A stretch of 64,000 bases of DNA, from contig CM066988.1 in the NCBI GenBank assembly GCA_033977485.1, positions 75,135,169-75,199,168 on the forward strand, written 5' to 3'. Position numbers and translations under genes: made by a program. This document shows, piece after piece, positions 20,843 to 32,053 of the stretch. This DNA comes from Hydrangea macrophylla. Lineage: Eukaryota > Streptophyta > Magnoliopsida > Cornales > Hydrangeaceae. The notes under the pieces were generated by a model, which searched no databases, had not been told where the DNA came from, and was given only the letters and a program-made list of their open reading frames with translations. Position 1 is the first letter of the stretch. Every line of letters begins with the position of its first letter.

Positions 20843-22038
20843 ATCTTGTTGATAGGGACTCTGTTTTTGTTTTTTGCTTTTGTAGTGATGGAACTTTACT
20901 GTCCATTATGGCCCCTTACAGTTGGCTTTTATTTTGCTATCTATAGTTTGGGAAGTTCTTTTGGTGGTGCTAAATGTTTGCCTTACAGTTGGCTTTTATT
21001 TTGGTTTATGGTAGGTTAGTGTGTATAGTTGGGAATTTCTTTTGGTGATGCTAAATGTAAACAATACCCAAACTTGAATGATATAGATGGAGTTTTTTTT
21101 GCAACACTTGCTTTTTTTTTTTTGCTGAAACACTTGCTTAAAATACATACATTTGATCAACTGTATTTTTTTTTAATTTTTTATTTATTAATTGAATACA
21201 ATGTTATTTGCAACAGAGTGATGAATAATCATCAGGGGAGTGTGGATATGCAATGAACTTACTGAAGTAAACATATGCATATGCATGTTTCCATGCTGGT
21301 GGTGTCTTCCCAATATTAAAAGTAAACATAACTATGAGTATATATATATATATATAAAGAAAAGAAAGAATGATACTGTAGTAGACATTTTAATGGGGAC
21401 CACATGAATTCATATACAAAGAGAATTCTATATATCATATATGATTGTGTAAAAGCTGCAAGCTTAGTAAATAATAGAGACTTTCATCATAAAAGTTTAT
21501 GTTTCCTGCCACAATCTAGTCACTCCTCTGTACATAGACGCCCCCCTTGAAAACCCACTGCTTTTCCTGTAAATTTGTGCATTAAACATTTAAATGTAAT
21601 GGAAAAAAGTGGTGTGTGTTGATCCAAAGTTGTTTTTGTTGGCTAGTTTATAGTTCCATTTATCTTAAGAGATTTGTACTGCAAAATAATTGTATGAAGT
21701 AGTTAATGATGTGCTTTTCATTGCAATTTTTAGGAACTCCAACCCAGTGGCATGGGCATGGCAGCCAAATTGGTAAATCAATTTCTGTTGTGCTGAATTT
21801 TTGATAGATATGAATGAAATACTCCATCAAGCAAACTAGGAAAATATAGATTGTAATTTTTTGCAACACTTGCTTAAAATACATTGATAATGCTTATAAT
21901 GCATTTTCACATACTGCAATACTATCCGAAACTGTCCAAAATACAAATCAAAAGTCAGTCCCAACCTTACCAACCCAAAGATTACACAATTGAACACTTA
22001 AAAAAACCTTACTAATAGACTTGATACTACATTACTAA
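20843..22038. other. MULE spacer between converging genes
   Basis: About 1.2 kb of AT-rich DNA holding the 3' ends of both MULE genes. A TA microsatellite is at 21337-21358. No supported ORF; 21029-21256 and 21660-21884 are low-complexity frames. Confidence 0.6.
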
Positions 22039-22458
22039 TCATGCATTTCTAGATATTGCAATTGCAATGGAAATGCAGGACATCACAAGGCTTGCAATTA
22101 ACAATCTCTTCATCATCCTTTGTTTGGCTTCAAACACCTGTTGTCGTGAATGGATTTCTCTGTATTGAGCCTTCAACTCAAACACATCTTCAACTATCCA
22201 ATTTCTCTCAACTTGTTCAACATTTGGTTTGGTTGCTTGGCTTATTGTAGAGGGAGGTAAGATTGGCTTACACCAATTCCACATTTTGCACGTTCCATTC
22301 GGGCAAACATAATACAATCTCCCTTTGTTGTTGTTTTCATTAGACTCGGTAATTTTGACTGTACATCTCTGTCCACATCTACAAAGTTCATTTCGAAATC
22401 GTAAATCCACTTCCCCAAAGCTGCTAGCCTCTGCACTTGATGAAGACATCATAGACAT
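22039..22458 (-). CDS. Small GRF zinc-finger protein with C-terminal membrane segment
   Basis: 139 aa. Residues 24-64 hold a zf-GRF pattern: CRCGQRC, GRLYYVCPNGTCKMWNWC. GRF fingers bind single-stranded nucleic acid in other proteins. A charged helix with coiled-coil tendency follows (residues 88-118), then a hydrophobic C-terminal segment (LLIASLVMSCISIAIAI) that looks like a single membrane anchor. It is intact and lies inside the MULE, on the opposite strand to the transposase, in the position of a second element-encoded gene. GRF-TM proteins of this shape are common in plant genomes. Whether it acts in transposition or is a captured host gene cannot be decided here. Confidence 0.8.
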   Translation of the reverse strand: MSMMSSSSAEASSFGEVDLRFRNELCRCGQRCTVKITESNENNNKGRLYYVCPNGTCKMWNWCKPILPPSTISQATKPNVEQVERNWIVEDVFELKAQYREIHSRQQVFEAKQRMMKRLLIASLVMSCISIAIAISRNA

Positions 22459-22593
22459 TTTGCAACCACCTAAATCACAAAAATAATGGTTGGATACAAA
22501 GAGATCGAAGGATATAGAGAGTTAATGGGGCAAATATAGAGAGAGAAGGGGACGACTGATAAATATCTATATGTATATATATATACATATACG

Positions 22594-22625
<32 letters not shown>

Positions 22626-22972
22626 GAGATGATTTTATAGAGAGAAATGAGAATGAGCAGATCTAGAGAGAAACGAATTGTGAGATGAAGGGAAGGGTTG
22701 AGAAGGTAACCTGGTTGAAGCTTTTGGATCCTCCAATGGTGTCTTTTTTTCCTTCTGCTGAAGTTCCAAGAGATGGGTGTTTATATTTGCCCTAAATGTA
22801 TACGAATGGGCCAAAAATTTGGGGGGGGGGGGGGTATATTTGTCATTCTAACCTTTGATTAAGGGTATTTTTGGAAATAAGACAATACAAAATGATGGCA
22901 TCATTGCATCCCGTCAAATTTCTTAACGGACCTTAAATGGAGGGGGGATTTTGTTACTAAGCTAGAAACGTC
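22459..22972 (-). promoter_or_regulatory. Upstream region of the GRF gene inside the MULE
   Basis: Probable promoter and leader of the minus-strand gene. It contains a TA/CA microsatellite at about 22567-22624 and GAGA-rich stretches. A G homopolymer is at 22822-22833. No TATA box is assigned with confidence. Confidence 0.4.
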
Positions 22973-23026
22973 AAGGGAGGTCATTGTAATTTCTCAAACT
23001 AGAGGGGAGGTCCGTGTAATTAGTTC

Positions 23027-23057
<31 letters not shown>
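22973..23057 (-). repeat. Right terminal inverted repeat of the MULE
   Basis: Reads AAGGGAGGTCATTGTAAT inward and ends TAATTTACCC at 23057. Pairs with 17319-17402. Confidence 0.92.
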
Positions 23058-23929
23058 AATTTTTATTTTAAAATTATCTGAAGTTAAGTAATTATTTTTT
23101 AATTAAAACCGCTTGCGTTTCATTAAAAGATAAGTTTTAATGAGTTTAAATGGTTTTTATTAGTTTAACATTCCAAAAACTTACAAAAAAAAAAATTTGA
23201 AACTTTATTTTTCTAGTGTTTAGTATATTGGATGGGACTCTAAGATAATTTTTTGTAAGTTATCATGTATTTATGGTATTTTAGAGCATATGATTTATGT
23301 TTATGGATAATTATTTAATTTCTTAAAATATTCATAATACATTATTAATTTTTGTAATTAATCAAGGACATAAAGAACACTATTTTGAGACCATAAATAA
23401 TTTTGTGGGGCCCATAAATAATTGTTGGTAAATTATCTAAATCATATAAATATTTTAGAGCACATAATTATGTGTTTTTGTACACGTATTAAATTTCTTA
23501 AAATATTTTTGTTGATTGTTAATTTATGAAATTACCACAATGTGATTAGAATACTAGTGGCAGCAAGAGAAAAAATTTTAATGAATTTTCTCACTCTTTG
23601 GGATATATTTTAGAGCATATATTGTGTTATGTACACGATATTAAATGCTTAAAATATAACGAGTAAAGTTATTAATTCTTGAATTTGACTTATAGTGATT
23701 TGTACACTGTTTGGGGACTTGAAATTTGTTTTTTGTAATTTATCTCATACTTTTGGTATTTTAGATAACAAAATTTATGCTTATGGACATTTTTTAATTG
23801 CTTAAAATATCCAAAATACACTATCAATTTTTGAAATTAATATGAGGTGTTTAGAACACCATATTAGACTACTAAGAATTCTTGGAGAACAAATTCCTCA
23901 AAAATTTTGTATTTTTGGGAATTTAATTG
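23058..23929. repeat. AT-rich DNA with degenerate ~160-bp tandem repeats
   Basis: No gene. Between about 23255 and 23880 four diverged units share the order GTAA(G/A)TTATC, TATTTTAGAGCA, TTTATG..TATGGA, TTAAATTTCTTAAAATAT, TTATTAATTTTTG. This looks like an old tandem array; the copia LTR at 23930 interrupts its right side. Confidence 0.5.
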
Positions 23930-24088
23930 TGTTGAGAGTTATTTTCTTCTCTTTTGTCCTTTTTCTTATTTCCCTTTGTGTAAGGACCCATATACAATTA
24001 TGTTTTTTTTTTTTCTTATCTTTGTAATCAATATAAAAGGGGCATAACATATTTGTTTGCCCTAAGTTTTTGCCTAATCACTTTCACA
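23930..24088 (+). repeat. 5' LTR of deleted copia element
   Basis: Starts TGTTGAGAGTTATTTTC and ends CTTTCACA. A TATA-like AATATAAAAGGGGC lies near 24030. Confidence 0.85.
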
Positions 24089-24102
24089 AGTGTGTGTTTG
24101 TA

Positions 24103-26187
24103 GGTTATCCTCCTACTCAGAAGGAAGGGTTATAAATGTTATCATCCTCCATGTCGAAAATGGTTTGTATCTATGGATGTAACCTTTCGTGAGTCTCAGT
24201 CCTACTTTCTTGATCCTCCAACATCTCTTTAGGGAGAGCAGAAGTGTATGGAAGAGATGCCTACTCCACCTATGATGATTGAGGTGGAGACAGAAAGCTT
24301 TAAAAAAAACAAGTTGAGGTGAGGGAGCCTGAGATACTAGAAACAGAGAGAGTTGAGAAGGAGAAGGATAAGTTGGTCTATTCTAGGGGAACATGGAGTA
24401 AACGAAAAACTAGAGAGACTCTAGAGGCCACAACTCCTCTACTCCCACTGCCATTCTCTCTAAGTGATGAAGATTCAGGTAACTCTTCTGATACACCCTT
24501 TCTTCAACCTGATGATTTAGACGCTCATATTGCTGTCTGTAAGGGTGTAAGGTCTTGTACTCAACATCCTATATCAAATTTTGTGTCTTATTCATGCTTA
24601 TCTTCTTCTTATAGAGCTTTTCTCTCCAAAAATTCGTCTGTTTGTTTTCCTAACCATGTCCAGGATGCTCTTATTGATCCCAAGTGGAAACATACCATGG
24701 TTGAAGATATGAAAGCTCTTCATAAGAGCGGTACTTGGGAGTTGACCACATTACCTAAAGAAAAAAAGACTCTGGGATGCAAGTGGGTGTATATCGTGAA
24801 GCACAAGGCTGATGGTTCTGTGGAGAGGCTTAAGGCTCATTTAGTGACCAAGGGTTATACACAGACCTATGGCGTGGACTACCAAGAAACCTTTGCTCTT
24901 GTTGCAAAAATTAACTCGGTTTAGATTCTTCTTTCTCTTTCAGCCAATCTGGAATGGCCACTTCACCAGTTTGATGTGAAGAATGCATTTTTGCATGGAG
25001 ATTTGGAGGAGGAAGTCTATATGGATGTCCCCCCTGGGTTTTGAGGACTCCAAAACAAAAGGGAAAGTGTGCAGACTGAGAAAATCTCTATATGGCTTCA
25101 AGTAATCTCCCAGAGCCTGGTTTGAAAGATTTACTCAAGCAATACTTAGACATGGCTTCAAGCAGAGTCATGCTGATCACACACTATTCATTAAACATTC
25201 ATCATAGGGTAAGATTACTACTCTGATTGTATATGTTGATGACATTGTGCTTACAGGAGATGACATAGAAGAAATGGAGCGGTTGAAGGGATATTTAGCC
25301 AGTGAATTTGAGATAAAGGACTTGGGAGCATTAAAATATTTTCTTGGGATTGAACTTGTTAGATCCAAACATGGAATATTCATTTCCGAAAGAAAATATG
25401 TTCTAGATCTATTGAAGGAAACTGATATGCTGGGGAGCAAAACTTGTGATACTCCAATGGAACCTAATCAAAAGCTCAGTGATGACACTAGTGGAAAGTT
25501 TGTTGATACGGGGAGATATCAACAGTTAGTGGGTAAGCTCATATATTTATCTCACACTCGTCCTGATATCACTTTTGCTATTAGTATTGTTAGTCAGTTC
25601 ATGCACTCTCCTCGGGAGTCTCATCTCGAGGCTATTTTTTGAATCCTTCGATACTTGAAATCCTCTCCTAAAAAGGGCTTGTTTTTCTCCAAACATGATC
25701 ATTTCAGGGTGGAAGCCAATACCGATTTAGACTGAGCTTACTCTATTACTGGTAGGAGGTCCACCTCTGGCTACTATACCTTTGTGGGAGGTAATCTCAT
25801 TACTTGGCGAAGTAAAAAGCGGAATGTTGTATCCAGGTCTAGTGTAGAAGTTGAGTTTAGGGCTATAGCCCAAGGAGTTTGCGAGCTCTTGTGGCTTAAA
25901 TCTCTATTGAAGGACTTGAAGATTGAGTTAAAGGATTCTACAAGTCTACATTGCGATAATAATTCTGCAATAAGTATTGCTCACAATCCCGTTTAACACA
26001 ATCGAACTAAGCATGTAGAGATTGACAGGCACTTTATTAAGGAGAATCTTACCAGTGGAACTATTTGCACACCATTTGTGAAGTTGGGTGATCAACTTGC
26101 TAATATTCTTACCAAGGGAATAGGAAGTCGACCATTCCATGTTATTTTAGACAAGCTGAATATGAAAGATATATTTGTATTAGCTTG
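24103..26187 (+). pseudogene. Copia integrase tail, RT and RNase H remnant
   Basis: Integrase C-terminus first (GYPPTQKEGYKCYHPP, FVSMDVTFRESQSYF), then RT from about 24680 (WKHTMVEDMKALHKSGTWEL, CKWVYIVKHKADGSVERLKA), [22 protein letters not shown], the catalytic YVDD at about 25230, and SEFEIKDLGALKYFLGIEL. RNase H follows at 25784 (GGNLITWRSKKRNVVSRSS) to TKHVEIDRHFIKE. It ends near 26187 at the polypurine tract. In-frame stops near 24922, 25113, 25207, 25640, 25734 and 25995 plus a frameshift near 25045 disable it. Most stops are explained by C-to-T or G-to-A changes (CAA to TAA, CGA to TGA, TGG to TGA). Confidence 0.85.
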
Positions 26188-26195
26188 AGGGGGAG

Positions 26196-26354
26196 TGTAG
26201 AGAGTTATTTTCTTTTCTCTTATGTCCTTTTTCTTATTTTTCCCCATGTCTATGGACCCATATGTAATTATGTTTTTTTTCTTATCTTTGTAATCAATAT
26301 AAAAGGGGCATAACAGATTTGTTTGCCCTAAGTTTTTGCCTAATCACTTTCACA
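26196..26354 (+). repeat. 3' LTR of deleted copia element
   Basis: Starts TGTAGAGAGTTATTTTC, ends CTTTCACA; same length as the 5' LTR with several differences. Confidence 0.85.
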
Positions 26355-27284
26355 ACATCTGCAACAAGTTGCTCATAGTTAATTTGTTTAACTAGCTATA
26401 TCAATTTATTTGTTAATTTGATTAAAAATGATTTTTGAGCTATGCTAAAATTCTGAAAATTTTTATTTAAATGAAAAATCAATTTTTCAGTTACTAAATT
26501 TTTTTCCATGAGTTTTCAATTGTTGTGTTTAATTCATATACCCTAATTAAATTGGTTTTAAATTTGTTTTAAGGCCTAAAATTGCCTTTAAATTATTGAA
26601 AAATCAAGGATTTTTCATTGACTCTTTTTGTCATTAGCTTATCGGAACTATCCGGGCAATGTAATCAATTTGTTCATTGCATTTAATTATTTTAGAGGCT
26701 CACTATATTATTGGTCATATTTAATTACTGTTATTTGTGATTAGTTGACCCTGATACCTCTAATCCTCCTTCAATGGAGTGATGTATTAGTCCATTCATT
26801 TTAAATAGACCGCATGAGTGCTTGGTGTATGTGATTAATGCATGAATCTAGATCATATGAATGGATAATTAATTGACAATTTATGGAGCTTGTGTGCTCA
26901 TGATGTTTGTGTAAGGCTGTTTCTGTGTATGTATATAAACAAAGTATCCCCATTTTTTTATGGCTATAAATGTAATGTGAGGATGAGCATTTATATTTCT
27001 TGTATTGGAAAAGCCTATTTGTAAATGAATAGTTCTTTTCGTTCATACACCATCATACACTTGAACTACCTTAGCATGAGCTCTAAGTTAGCAATTCGGA
27101 CCTACATGGGGATCCTACGCACTTTTGATGTATGGTGCACTTTATATCATTGTGGATGATCTTAGATAGGTAATTGTACCATCTAATTGATGTTTATTTA
27201 GAAAAATCAATTATGAAATATTATCTTGATTAACAAAATTAAGATTTAATTAAGGAGCAATACAGAATTTTTTGATCTTGAACT
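26355..27284. other. No gene; AT-rich unassigned DNA
   Basis: About 930 bp between two retroelements with no convincing ORF or repeat structure. Confidence 0.5.
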
Positions 27285-30200
27285 GTTGTGGACACGTGGG
27301 ATTCCACCACTTGCTTGTTTTCGTTTGAAATTTGATTTGGATCAAAGAAAGAAAATGGTCTGTTGAAAACAGATACAGAGTCGCCACTTGGTCTTTAAGG
27401 AACCAAGAAACCTAATTTTGACTCACCCAAATGGATAAAGGGCACCGACCCTTCATAACCAAAGAACTTGGCTCGGGGTTTTGGTACGAGAGAGGAAGGA
27501 GCCTTTGTCGCGACTAAAACACCCTCAACTCGCCCCGTCTTTCGACAGGCCTCAATTAGCATCCAAATAATCATCTTATACTATGTATGGTTCGACAATT
27601 AATACTATGATAGTATATTACATCACATAAGAAAATTTGAAATGGAAGATCTAAAGATAAGATATCATTCATAAGATCTAAGTCAAATATCATACAATGT
27701 AAAGTGAAAGATCACACAAATAAACCTAGGAAAAATCATCTAATCATGTATCAAATATTCCTAATCTAATGGGGGACATGAATTGTTATTGAAACGAATA
27801 ATCAAAGAAAGTCAAAATGTGCTTAGCAAGTTAGTATGATGCATGTTAATCTTTGAGAAAAGAAGACCCCTCAATCCCCGGGACGGGTGAGAAAGGATGA
27901 TTAGATCGAGGGAAAGCATCGACGTGTGATCATGTTAATTCCTTATAATCTTCTTAGATTAGGAGTCACAAAAGCCCCAAATGGATGCAATGTATGTATC
28001 TAGAACGTGCTAAGGTTGTAGTGTGCCTTGTGTACATGGATTCCTAGAATGACTTGGAAGTCTAGAATGTGTATGAATGGATGAATGAAATCATTATGAG
28101 ATATGTACAAATGTAGTATGAACTACTTCTTAAAACATGAGCTAATTTGGAATGCATGTAAGCATCAAATCAAAGAATGAAAGTTAAAATGTGCTTGCTG
28201 TGAATAGTGGGCAGAACAGTAACATGATCTTTTGGAAATTGAAAAGAGGGGTTAGAAATGTTTTCAATGCATGATTTTTTATGGAGATCTTCCTTATTGT
28301 GTCTAGAACACAACCCAAAAAGCCAATCTTTAATACCTATCACAGAGAGGTCACTCAGAAACAGAGTCCGCACTGTCGACTGAAATGTTAAAAAATCTTA
28401 GAAAATGAAAACAAATGATCTAGAGGCCCATTTTATACAGACAGTTCCTTAAGACATTTAAGTTTAAGGGAAAAATAAGTTAGGACCACCCCTTTTGAAA
28501 AAGTTTTCTGAAAAAGAAGTTGGAAGTCAAACAAGCTGCTGTGACAGTAGAGGGAGAATGTTTGGATCCAAATGGACCACTTTCAAGTATTTCCAAGTCA
28601 AACCAAAAATCATAGGTGTTCTCTAATGAGTTAGGAAGACTTTCCAAGTGGCCTTGCATCCATACATTGAGTATTGAGTTCTAGAAAAATCTTTGAACTC
28701 AGATCACTCACTGTTTTGACTCGCTGTTTTGAAGATTTTGGGAAAAAAACTAGAGTTTTCTTTCTTGAGATCAAAATGAGGGGTTATAAGAGGGGTTTTG
28801 AAGTAGAGGTTTTGAAAATATATTTTCAATACTCAATAAAGATTATAGCCACTTAAAATGTCAACATCAAACTCATTATCAAGACCTCCAAGATTGTTGG
28901 AGAGATTTATTTTTATTTGAACATAACTTCAAGGATACCTTGGAGGTATTGAAGTTATGATCATCATCTATCAAACATATTTTTGAGGTCAAGAGCTACT
29001 ATCCATAAGGATTCACTCACCTCAAACTTCATGTCATCATTTAGATGATGATGAACTAGTAAGTAAATAAAGAAAATAAAAAAGAAACGAGGTAAGAAGT
29101 GATGAACATTGTAATAAACAAGCAAGTAAATAGCAATCAATAGATGATATTCATGATGTATTGAACTTATAGTTTGGTGTTTCACTCATATGTGATGACA
29201 TTGGACATGGAAGAAGCTTTCACTCTCTTAAATACTCACTAAAATGGTGGTTGGGTGTATTGAATGTTGAAGTAAATAGGAGTAATGAAGTAAAAACAAA
29301 GTTTAGAACTCACTTTTGTTTTAAAAATCAAAGAAGAAAGCTTCTTTTCTCTCTATTCTAACCTTATCTCTACAACTTTCTCTCCCAAAACTTTTCAAAG
29401 CTTACATTTGACACCCCCTAAATGAGAAGTCAAGGGGGGTTTATATAGGCCAATTTGGGGTGGTTTTGGGGTTTTAGAAGTGTTCCGATTGGTCCCAAAC
29501 ATCTGTGAACATAGAACTACGTCGTTTTGATTTTCAATTAATCAAAATGAACCCCCAAGAAAAATTACAAAAATACACTGTTCTGGAGGAGAGTGCCGCG
29601 GCGGCAGTGGGCCAGTGCCGCGGCGGCACTACTCCTCAATCGTCTGGATAATCCTGTTTAGGCCCCCAGAGGTTCCGGTATTCGCCAAATGGCCCTATTT
29701 CGTCCAAAATTCACAGAAAATGCATACGAACTCCAAATTAAGGTTGTGATATACCGTTGGAAAGGTAATAGAGTCCATTTTACATAAAAAAAAATAAATT
29801 AGGGATAGGTCACTTTGAAAAGATTTGCGGTATTTGCGATAAAAACCGATTTGATCGCCTTTTTCGCCTTCAAAAATTCATTATAAAATCGTTTTAAATC
29901 CGAAAATTATGTGCGATATACCGTTAGAAAGCTATTGACCTCTAGTATCCATGAAAAATATTTAAAAATTGTTATGGCACTCCGGTTCTAAAGTCAAATT
30001 CTGGTCAAACTGGTCAAACCTGGGATTTTCGGAAAGTTCTGGAAATCTCCGGGAGTTCCCAGGAGTTGATGTTTTGGCTCGATTTTCTTTTAAAACTCAT
30101 TTTAATACTTTTCACATGATCTAGAATGATTCAGGTGAATTCAGATGATTTTGGTCAAACTTGGTCAAACCTGGTCAAACCTTGGTCAAACCGGTCAACG

Positions 30201-30488
30201 GGGACTTTCCGGGAACTTCTGGGACTTCCGGGGGTCTCTGGGAGCAGACGATTTCATCCGACTTTTCTTACAAACTCATTTTATCATTTTTCATGCGTCA
30301 TAGCATGTTTCCAGAACTCTTGGGCCTAATTTGGGAGCTTTCGGGCTTTCAGGGGTATTTTGGTCATTTTGAGCATTCCGAGAGATAGAACTGACTTCTA
30401 GGAGTCCTTTGGAGTCTTTTACTATCATTGTGAACCACCAAGCTATGGGTCTCCTAAATCTGATGGCCGAAAAAATGGGGTGTCTACA
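27285..30488 (-). repeat. 3' LTR of the Tat element (about 3.2 kb)
   Basis: The minus strand begins TGTAGACACCCCATTTTTTC at 30488 and runs to about 27285, ending in ..CGTGTCCACAACA. Near its end it has GTGGCGACTCTG, common at the end of Tat LTRs. The left boundary is uncertain by a few bases. It contains GTCAAACC-rich stretches (30000-30200) and a pair of GTGCCGCGGCGGCA near-palindromes at 29591-29627. The ORFs at 28170-30701 are not supported. Confidence 0.75.
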
Positions 30489-30504
30489 GTTTGCCCCTCT
30501 TTGG
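30489..30504 (-). other. Polypurine tract of the Tat element
   Basis: The minus strand reads CCAAAGAGGGGCAAAC immediately before the 3' LTR start TGTAGACACC. Confidence 0.75.
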
Positions 30505-32053
30505 CATGAACTTGCGAGGCAACGCATGTCGCAAGCGAGTGCCAAAGTTTTGAAGAGACGGGACTTTTTGGAGGCTATAGATTTAGGGTAAAAAGCGTTG
30601 CGAAAAATGCAATGATGCTGAGGCCTAGTGTTGGTCGTGCTCTGCGTGAGCTGCCTACTTATCCCAAGGAAAATCAGACCAGGACGTAGTTCAGGGCACA
30701 ATGGAATAAATCATACACGCATGTACACAACAATCAGGCGGATGCTATGTTATATGAGTGATATTCCATACATGGATGTGATATGAATTGTGTCATGAGT
30801 CCAATCGTGTCTAGTATTACGACCCTAGTGTGAACAGGTGCTGTGGGGTGTGCCACTCTGAGTGGGCTGGTGTTGTGCTGGTGACTGTGATGTGGATGAC
30901 TCGGACGAGGACATAAAGGTTTAGAAGACTCTGGGTCTAAGGGCAAACTTCTGGAACTTGGGAAGTGTGCTTTGCAAATGAGTGAGATAGATCAGATGCG
31001 CTTTGTTTAGAAGATGACAGCCAAAGGTGACCAAGGGATCTTGTGATAAAGCGTGAAAATGGACAGGTGAGAAAACTCTTGATAATCAGGAGATCTGAAT
31101 GCGGGCGACGTTCTGATTGTTCCTGACGGCCGACTTTGGGGAGTCGGTTCCTCTTTTGTTACTTTCTGCTGAGGGTAGTGGGAGCTAGTATCTTTCCGTA
31201 TCTGTCCTCGGGGGATGATGTAGGGTTCTCAGAGAATCTCTTTTCCTTGATCGGGAACTAGGACCCATCTCTGAATCTCTCACGGTTGATCAAATCTTTC
31301 GGTGCTCAATCCAAGAGGGCCGGCCGGGGCCTCCGAGAGGTGGTATCTTTCTGTTTCTATCCTCAGGGGATGATGTAGGGTTCTCGGAGAATCTCTTTTC
31401 TTTTGTTCGGGAACCAGGACCCATCTCTGAATCTCACACGGTTGATCAAATCTTTCGGCGCTCAATCCAAGAGGGCCGTTCAGGGCCTCCGGGAGCTGGT
31501 GTCTTTCCATTTTTGTCCTCAGGGGATAATGTAGGGTTCTCGGGGAATCTCTTTTTCTCTCTTTTTGGTGCATCAACTAAAATCCAGGATTCGTTATCAG
31601 AACTCTCGTGCTTGATCAAAATCTTCGGGAGTCGATTTTCCCAGTTTCTGCCTACTGGAGGTAGCCCTGACAACTTTTGGACTGTTGGGGGTAAAACCCC
31701 ATAAATCTTGACCGAAATGGGCCACCAGGACTGATCGGAGCCAAAAATGGGCTGAAAAAGGCCAAAATGGGTCAAAACGGAGCAAAACGGAGCGAAGCGA
31801 AGCTCGCGGGGAGCTGTGCCACGGCGGCACTGGGTGGCCGAACTCCATTTGTGTATATCTCGGGTTTTTGAGCTTTTCAAGCTCATTCTTGGCCATTTTG
31901 GGGTGTTTTTGGAGCCAAAATCCGTCAAAACGCAACTTGTGCGCGCTCAGGTGAGTAATCTTTCCCCGTAGTTGGAGTTTTGATTAGTGTTTTGGTTTGC
32001 TCAAATTTGCAAGAAGAAAGTTTAACTTTGACTTCCATTTTCTCTGTAGATCC
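30505..32053. other. Non-coding 3' region of Tat element upstream of antisense gene
   Basis: Holds tandem repeats at 31185-31640 and the presumed promoter of the plus-strand plant-mobile-domain gene. A GTGCCACGGCGGCACTG near-palindrome at 31814-31830 resembles the pair in the LTR. The minus-strand frames at 31280-31935 arise from the repeats and GC-rich text and are not supported. Confidence 0.5.
31185..31640 (+). repeat. Three ~155-bp tandem repeats
   Basis: Units start near 31189, 31346 and 31500. Each has TCTTTCC or TCTTTCTG, CCTC(A/G)GGGGATGATGTAGG, GGTTCTCGG, AATCTCTTTT, then in the first two GGACCCATCTCTGAATCTC and CAATCCAAGAGGGCC. Confidence 0.8.

Larger units (their letters stand above)
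17319..23057 (+). mobile_element. Mutator-like element (MULE), nearly intact
   Basis: The 5739-bp element has terminal inverted repeats of about 84 bp beginning GGGTAAATTACACTGACC. It is flanked by a 9-bp target duplication with one mismatch (AATTTTAAT at 17310-17318, AATTTTTAT at 23058-23066). It carries a MURA-type transposase gene on the plus strand and a small GRF zinc-finger gene on the minus strand, converging on a spacer near 20850-22030. Confidence 0.93.
23930..26354 (+). mobile_element. Internally deleted copia retrotransposon
   Basis: The LTRs are 159 bp each (23930-24088 and 26196-26354), similar but diverged, with a polypurine tract GAGGGGGAG just before the 3' LTR. Gag, protease and the integrase core are missing; coding begins in the integrase C-terminus almost directly after the 5' LTR. 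No matching 5-bp target duplication is seen. Confidence 0.85.

Noticed and set aside
30291..31935. Several minus-strand ORFs of 98-160 aa
   Set aside because: They lie in an LTR and tandem repeats and show no domain; repeat-derived open frames.
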